Shown here in pieces: positions 6,948-8,921 of a stretch of DNA of 8,921 nucleotides (its first letter is position 1; each line of letters starts with the position of its first letter). The stretch is taken from NCBI GenBank assembly GCA_003818595.1, contig RPQV01000113.1:1-8921 (forward strand). Reading direction: 5' to 3'. This DNA comes from Calditrichota bacterium (GTDB lineage Bacteria; Zhuqueibacterota; Zhuqueibacteria; Residuimicrobiales; Krinioviventaceae). The notes below the pieces were generated by a model, which saw only the letters and a list, made by a program, of their open reading frames with translations, was not told where the DNA came from and did not search any database. The translations under genes were made by a program, and so were the position numbers.

Positions 6948-6974
6948 CGTGCACTGCAGCAGTTGCAGTGCACG
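6948..6974. repeat. Strong inverted repeat (11-bp perfect stem, 5-base loop)
   Basis: CGTGCACTGCA (6948-6958) and TGCAGTGCACG (6964-6974) are perfect complements around a GCAGT loop. The following bases (TTCGTCGATCG) are not T-rich, so it is not a canonical terminator. It lies 21 bases before the GACCCCGGAGTC element, echoing the hairpin-then-palindrome layout at 5163-5205. Confidence 0.7.
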
Positions 6975-6995
6975 TTCGTCGATCGTCCGGCACTA

Positions 6996-7007
6996 GACCC
7001 CGGAGTC
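6996..7007. repeat. GACCCCGGAGTC element, second copy
   Basis: It differs from the palindrome at 5194-5205 at one base (A for G). Extended as AGACCCCGGAGTCT it has 4-bp AGAC/GTCT ends. The two copies flank the secreted-protein gene in the intergenic regions on either side. Confidence 0.4.
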
Positions 7008-7094
7008 TGAGTCCCTCACCATAAATTATTATTCCTTTAATCATGGCTTAACATTCAGATTGTTTATTGTTATGCAATTAAAGGAGATAATAAA

Positions 7095-7265
7095 ATGGCT
7101 TTACTATTTTTTGATGATCAAGCGCCCGAAAGCGATGAATATAACACCAATTATTATCAGTTTGACGAATCGATTCCGAGCACATTACGCGAGATGATGC
7201 GGTTTTATCTGGAAAAGCGTCGCGCGAAACATTCGATCGGGTATGAGTTGATTCACGAGTTTTAG
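7095..7265 (+). CDS. Small hypothetical protein (56 residues)
   Basis: I do not recognise this protein. The ATG is preceded by AAAGGAGA (7079-7086) at good spacing, among the best ribosome binding sites in the window, which is the main reason to call it. The 56-residue product has an acidic, tyrosine-rich N-terminal half (DDQAPESDEYNTNYYQFDES) and then a basic, helix-prone stretch (STLREMMRFYLEKRRAKHS, 29-47), ending in ELIHEF. There is no signal peptide or membrane segment. The acidic-then-basic layout could suit a small binding or regulatory protein, but no function can be assigned. The last codons and stop lie in an 18-bp tandem repeat, so the C-terminal tail may have been altered by repeat slippage. 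It stands alone between the secreted-protein gene and ispG. Confidence 0.55.
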   Translation: MALLFFDDQAPESDEYNTNYYQFDESIPSTLREMMRFYLEKRRAKHSIGYELIHEF

Positions 7266-7297
7266 TTGATTCACGAATTTTAGTTGATTTGAATTTA
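7247..7297 (+). repeat. 18-bp tandem repeat, about 2.8 copies, spanning a stop codon
   Basis: Unit 1 is GTTGATTCACGAGTTTTA (7247-7264). Unit 2 (7265-7282) differs by one base. Unit 3 (7283-7297) is a degenerate copy with small deletions. The unit is six codons long, so units 1 and 2 both read L-I-H-E-F-stop in the frame of the small gene at 7095-7265, whose real stop is in unit 1. Confidence 0.85.
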
Positions 7298-7360
7298 CGG
7301 GGTAACTCTGAATTAAAACGAGAATTTGTTCCCTCAACCTCTCTAGTGGCCGGATATTTC

Positions 7361-7390
7361 TTGACATTCTTGCACCAAATCACTTACATT
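7361..7390 (+). promoter_or_regulatory. Sigma70-like promoter of ispG
   Basis: A perfect -35 box TTGACA (7361-7366) is followed after 18 bases by TACATT (7385-7390), 4 of 6 matches to TATAAT; with 17-base spacing the box is TTACAT. Transcription would start near 7397, giving an ispG leader of about 33 bases. The palindrome TGACGTCA (7402-7409) lies in that leader. Confidence 0.55.
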
Positions 7391-7429
7391 GATCGGAATT
7401 GTGACGTCATTAACAGGATTTAGTGGATT

Positions 7430-8503
7430 ATGGCATCAAAAACCCGACAAATCACCGTCGGCGGGGTACGGATCGGCGGCGGCGCGCCGGTTTCGGTTCA
7501 ATCAATGACCAATACACGCACAGAAGACGTGAAGACGACCTGCGCGCAAATCAACCGAATGATCGATGCCGGTTGTCAGATCGTCCGCATAGCCGTCCCG
7601 ACCGACAAGGCCGCGAGCGCATTTGCAGAGATCAGGAAAGCCGTCAGCATCCCCCTGGTCGCTGATATTCATTTTCGCCATGATCTGGCGCTTGCCGCCA
7701 TCGATGCCGGCGCGGATAAGATTCGCATCAACCCGGGGAATATCGGCGGCAGGGAGCAGGTCAGCGCGATTGTCAAGCGCGCTGTGGCGGCCAAGATACC
7801 CATACGCGTCGGCGTCAATTCAGGATCCATCGAGAAAGACATTCTGAAACAGGAGGGAGGGCCGACGGTGCAGGCGTTGGTGGCCAGTGCATTGAGGAAC
7901 ATTGAACTCTGCCGCGAATTGGGTGCGGTTGATCTGGTGCTGTCGCTCAAATCATCGGATGTGCTCAAAACCGTGTTCGCGTATCGGGCTGCATCGCAGC
8001 AGACGGATGTTCCTCTGCATATCGGCGTCACTGAAGCCGGAACAGTGCGGTCAGGCACGATCAAGTCGTCGGTTGGACTCGGCATACTGCTCGCCGAGGG
8101 GATTGGCGATACTCTGCGTGTTTCATTGACCGGGGACCCCGTCGAAGAGGTTTATGTTGGCTTTCAAATTCTGCGCGCATTGAATTTATCCCGCCGAGGG
8201 ATCAATTTCATCTCCTGTCCAACCTGCAGTCGAACTCTGGTGGATTTGATTGCCGTCGCTGAACAGATCGAGCGCAGATTGGCGGATGTTGAAACTCCGC
8301 TAACAGTTGCAGTCATGGGGTGTGCGGTCAATGGTCCGGGGGAAGCCAGGGAGGCTGATATCGGTATCGCCTGCGGCAAAGGCAGCGCCGTCTTGTTTAA
8401 AAAGGGTGAGATCATCTGTCGTATCGCCGAAAATAACCTTGTTGAAGAACTGGAAAAACAAGTCCGCGCCCTTGCCGAGCAGATGAATAAAAAAAATCTC
8501 TGA
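7430..8503 (+). CDS. ispG: 4-hydroxy-3-methylbut-2-en-1-yl diphosphate synthase (IspG/GcpE)
   Basis: This is the penultimate enzyme of the MEP isoprenoid pathway. It reductively converts methylerythritol cyclodiphosphate to HMBPP using a [4Fe-4S] cluster in the cytoplasm. At 357 residues it is typical of the short bacterial two-domain form. The N-terminal TIM-barrel domain shows VSVQSMTNTRTEDV (21-34), VADIHFRHDLAL (78-89), KIRINPGNIG (97-106), RVGVNSGS (126-133) and the HIGVTEAG segment (197-204). The C-terminal cluster domain carries SCPTCSRT (Cys263, Cys266) and MGCAVNGPGEA (Cys298, Glu305), with the same spacing as the E. coli ligands Cys270, Cys273, Cys305 and Glu312. The plant/Chlamydia-type middle insert is absent. 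AGGA (7415-7418) precedes the ATG with a rather long 11-base gap. The gene is preceded by its own promoter and followed 62 bases later by the SH3b-PpiC gene. Confidence 0.97.
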   Translation: MASKTRQITVGGVRIGGGAPVSVQSMTNTRTEDVKTTCAQINRMIDAGCQIVRIAVPTDKAASAFAEIRKAVSIPLVADIHFRHDLALAAIDAGADKIRINPGNIGGREQVSAIVKRAVAAKIPIRVGVNSGSIEKDILKQEGGPTVQALVASALRNIELCRELGAVDLVLSLKSSDVLKTVFAYRAASQQTDVPLHIGVTEAGTVRSGTIKSSVGLGILLAEGIGDTLRVSLTGDPVEEVYVGFQILRALNLSRRGINFISCPTCSRTLVDLIAVAEQIERRLADVETPLTVAVMGCAVNGPGEAREADIGIACGKGSAVLFKKGEIICRIAENNLVEELEKQVRALAEQMNKKNL

Positions 8504-8529
8504 AATAACGATAAAAATTGTTAAATTTT

Positions 8530-8547
8530 GCATCATTCAAATGATGC
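8530..8547. repeat. Inverted repeat GCATCATT/AATGATGC between ispG and the next gene
   Basis: Two 8-bp perfect arms (8530-8537 and 8540-8547) flank CA. In RNA this would be about a 7-bp stem with a 4-base loop. It is followed by CTATTAAGGAGG, with no T-tract, so it is more likely an operator, an attenuating structure next to the ribosome binding site, or a processing site than a terminator. Confidence 0.5.
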
Positions 8548-8565
8548 CTATTAAGGAGGAGTGTT

Positions 8566-8921
8566 TTGCAAAAAATTTTCTATGTTCTGGTAGTTGCCAT
8601 GGGGGTGCTGTGTGCGGCAGGTCAGGCGCAGACCAAAAAGATCTATGTGAATGTGGCTGAAGAGAATCTGCGCGACTCACCCAAGGGAGCCAAATTGGGA
8701 ACACTGGTCAATGGCGCCGAAATGATGGTCTTGTATGAAAGCGATAATTGGGTCAAGGTGCAAATAACCGGATGGATATGGAAGCCTTCTACCACTGATA
8801 TCAAGAAAACCAATCTGAGCACGGGCTATCGTGCGCTGCATATTTTGGTCAAGACGCGCGAAGATGCGGAGCAGGTGATGAAGGAATTGAATGCCGGACA
8901 AGATTTTAAACAGGTCGCTAC
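8566..8921 (+). CDS. Secreted SH3b-domain protein with C-terminal PpiC/parvulin-type prolyl isomerase domain, 3' partial
   Basis: A TTG start at 8566 is chosen because AAGGAGG (8553-8559) sits 6 bases before it and the next in-frame ATG (8599) would cut into the signal peptide. Residues 1-22 form a Sec signal peptide (FYVLVVAMGVLCAAGQAQ). Residues 26-75 read as a bacterial SH3 domain: VNVAEENLRDSPKGAKLGTL, then VLYESDNWVKVQ and GWIWKPS. Residues 88-118 (YRALHILVKTREDAEQVMKEL, then AGQDFKQVA) match the first strand and helix of PpiC-type rotamases (family pattern: hHILvkteeeAeavlkrLkaGedFaelA). The window ends here, 118 codons in. The parvulin domain would act on extracytoplasmic protein folding, and the SH3b may bind peptidoglycan or peptides. 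It may be co-transcribed with ispG, since no clear terminator separates them. Confidence 0.8.
   Translation, partial: MQKIFYVLVVAMGVLCAAGQAQTKKIYVNVAEENLRDSPKGAKLGTLVNGAEMMVLYESDNWVKVQITGWIWKPSTTDIKKTNLSTGYRALHILVKTREDAEQVMKELNAGQDFKQVA

Larger units (their letters stand above)
6785..7094. other. 310-base intergenic region with hairpins
   Basis: No gene is evident here. The stretch holds the 3' part of direct-repeat copy 2, a weak terminator-like hairpin (6849-6869), an 11-bp perfect hairpin (6948-6974) and the second GACCCCGGRGTC element (6996-7007). The rest is AT-rich, and no convincing promoter for the following small gene could be placed. Confidence 0.65.

Noticed and set aside
7048..7076. 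TTAACA-17-TATGCA as promoter of the 56-codon gene
   Set aside because: The -10 match is poor, and the predicted start would fall inside the ribosome binding site.
7078..7383. Reverse-strand frame of 101 codons with RESTKTREST-like repeats
   Set aside because: The repeats are the reverse reading of the 18-bp tandem repeat. It lacks a good ribosome binding site and lies over the forward small gene, which has an excellent one.
7402..7409. TGACGTCA palindrome in the ispG leader as a regulator site
   Set aside because: An 8-bp palindrome can occur by chance, no second copy was noticed, and no bacterial regulator can be named for it here.
1..8921. CRISPR array, rRNA, tRNA or insertion-sequence transposase
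   Set aside because: No spaced repeat array, no RNA-gene signature and no transposase motif was seen on either strand.

Overview
The window looks like chromosomal DNA from a Gram-negative bacterium with clear Shine-Dalgarno signals. Two proteins carry Sec signal peptides, and one of these ends in a domain that looks like an outer-membrane beta-barrel and resembles hypothetical proteins of the Bacteroidetes/FCB kind. An FCB-group or related uncultured lineage is my best guess, but it is inference only and no marker here fixes the taxon.

Left part (1-5030): a molybdenum hydroxylase module. Three genes run rightward and are tightly coupled. They encode a [2Fe-2S] small subunit (cut by the window edge), a molybdopterin large subunit, and an FAD subunit carrying an extra cysteine cluster of the 4Fe-4S type seen in PaoB/YagS-like enzymes. 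Two overlapping genes converge on them from the right: a MocA-like nucleotidyltransferase and an XdhC-like protein. These would prepare the molybdenum cofactor (nucleotide addition; sulfuration and insertion) for the hydroxylase. The substrate (aldehyde, purine or other N-heterocycle) cannot be read from the sequence. A 66-codon frame of doubtful status lies in the convergent gap.

Middle part (5031-7429): AT-richer and sparsely coding. A 333-codon secreted protein (5783-6784) pairs a staphylococcal-nuclease-like domain that has lost its active-site residues with a beta-barrel-like C-terminal half. It is bracketed by a 40-bp near-exact direct repeat that covers its last codons, its stop codon and the bases just after. 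The upstream copy looks like the scar of a lost or decayed paralogue. Several inverted repeats, two copies of a GACCCCGGRGTC element, a 56-codon small gene with an excellent ribosome binding site, and an 18-bp tandem repeat over that gene's stop codon also lie here.

Right part (7361-8921): a sigma70-like promoter drives ispG (the 4Fe-4S enzyme of the MEP isoprenoid pathway). After 62 bases comes a TTG-started, secreted SH3b protein that runs into a PpiC/parvulin-type prolyl isomerase domain cut by the right edge.

The hydroxylase and its maturation genes form one functional unit. IspG and the envelope foldase look like housekeeping. The middle region is the accessory part and holds the least explained material.
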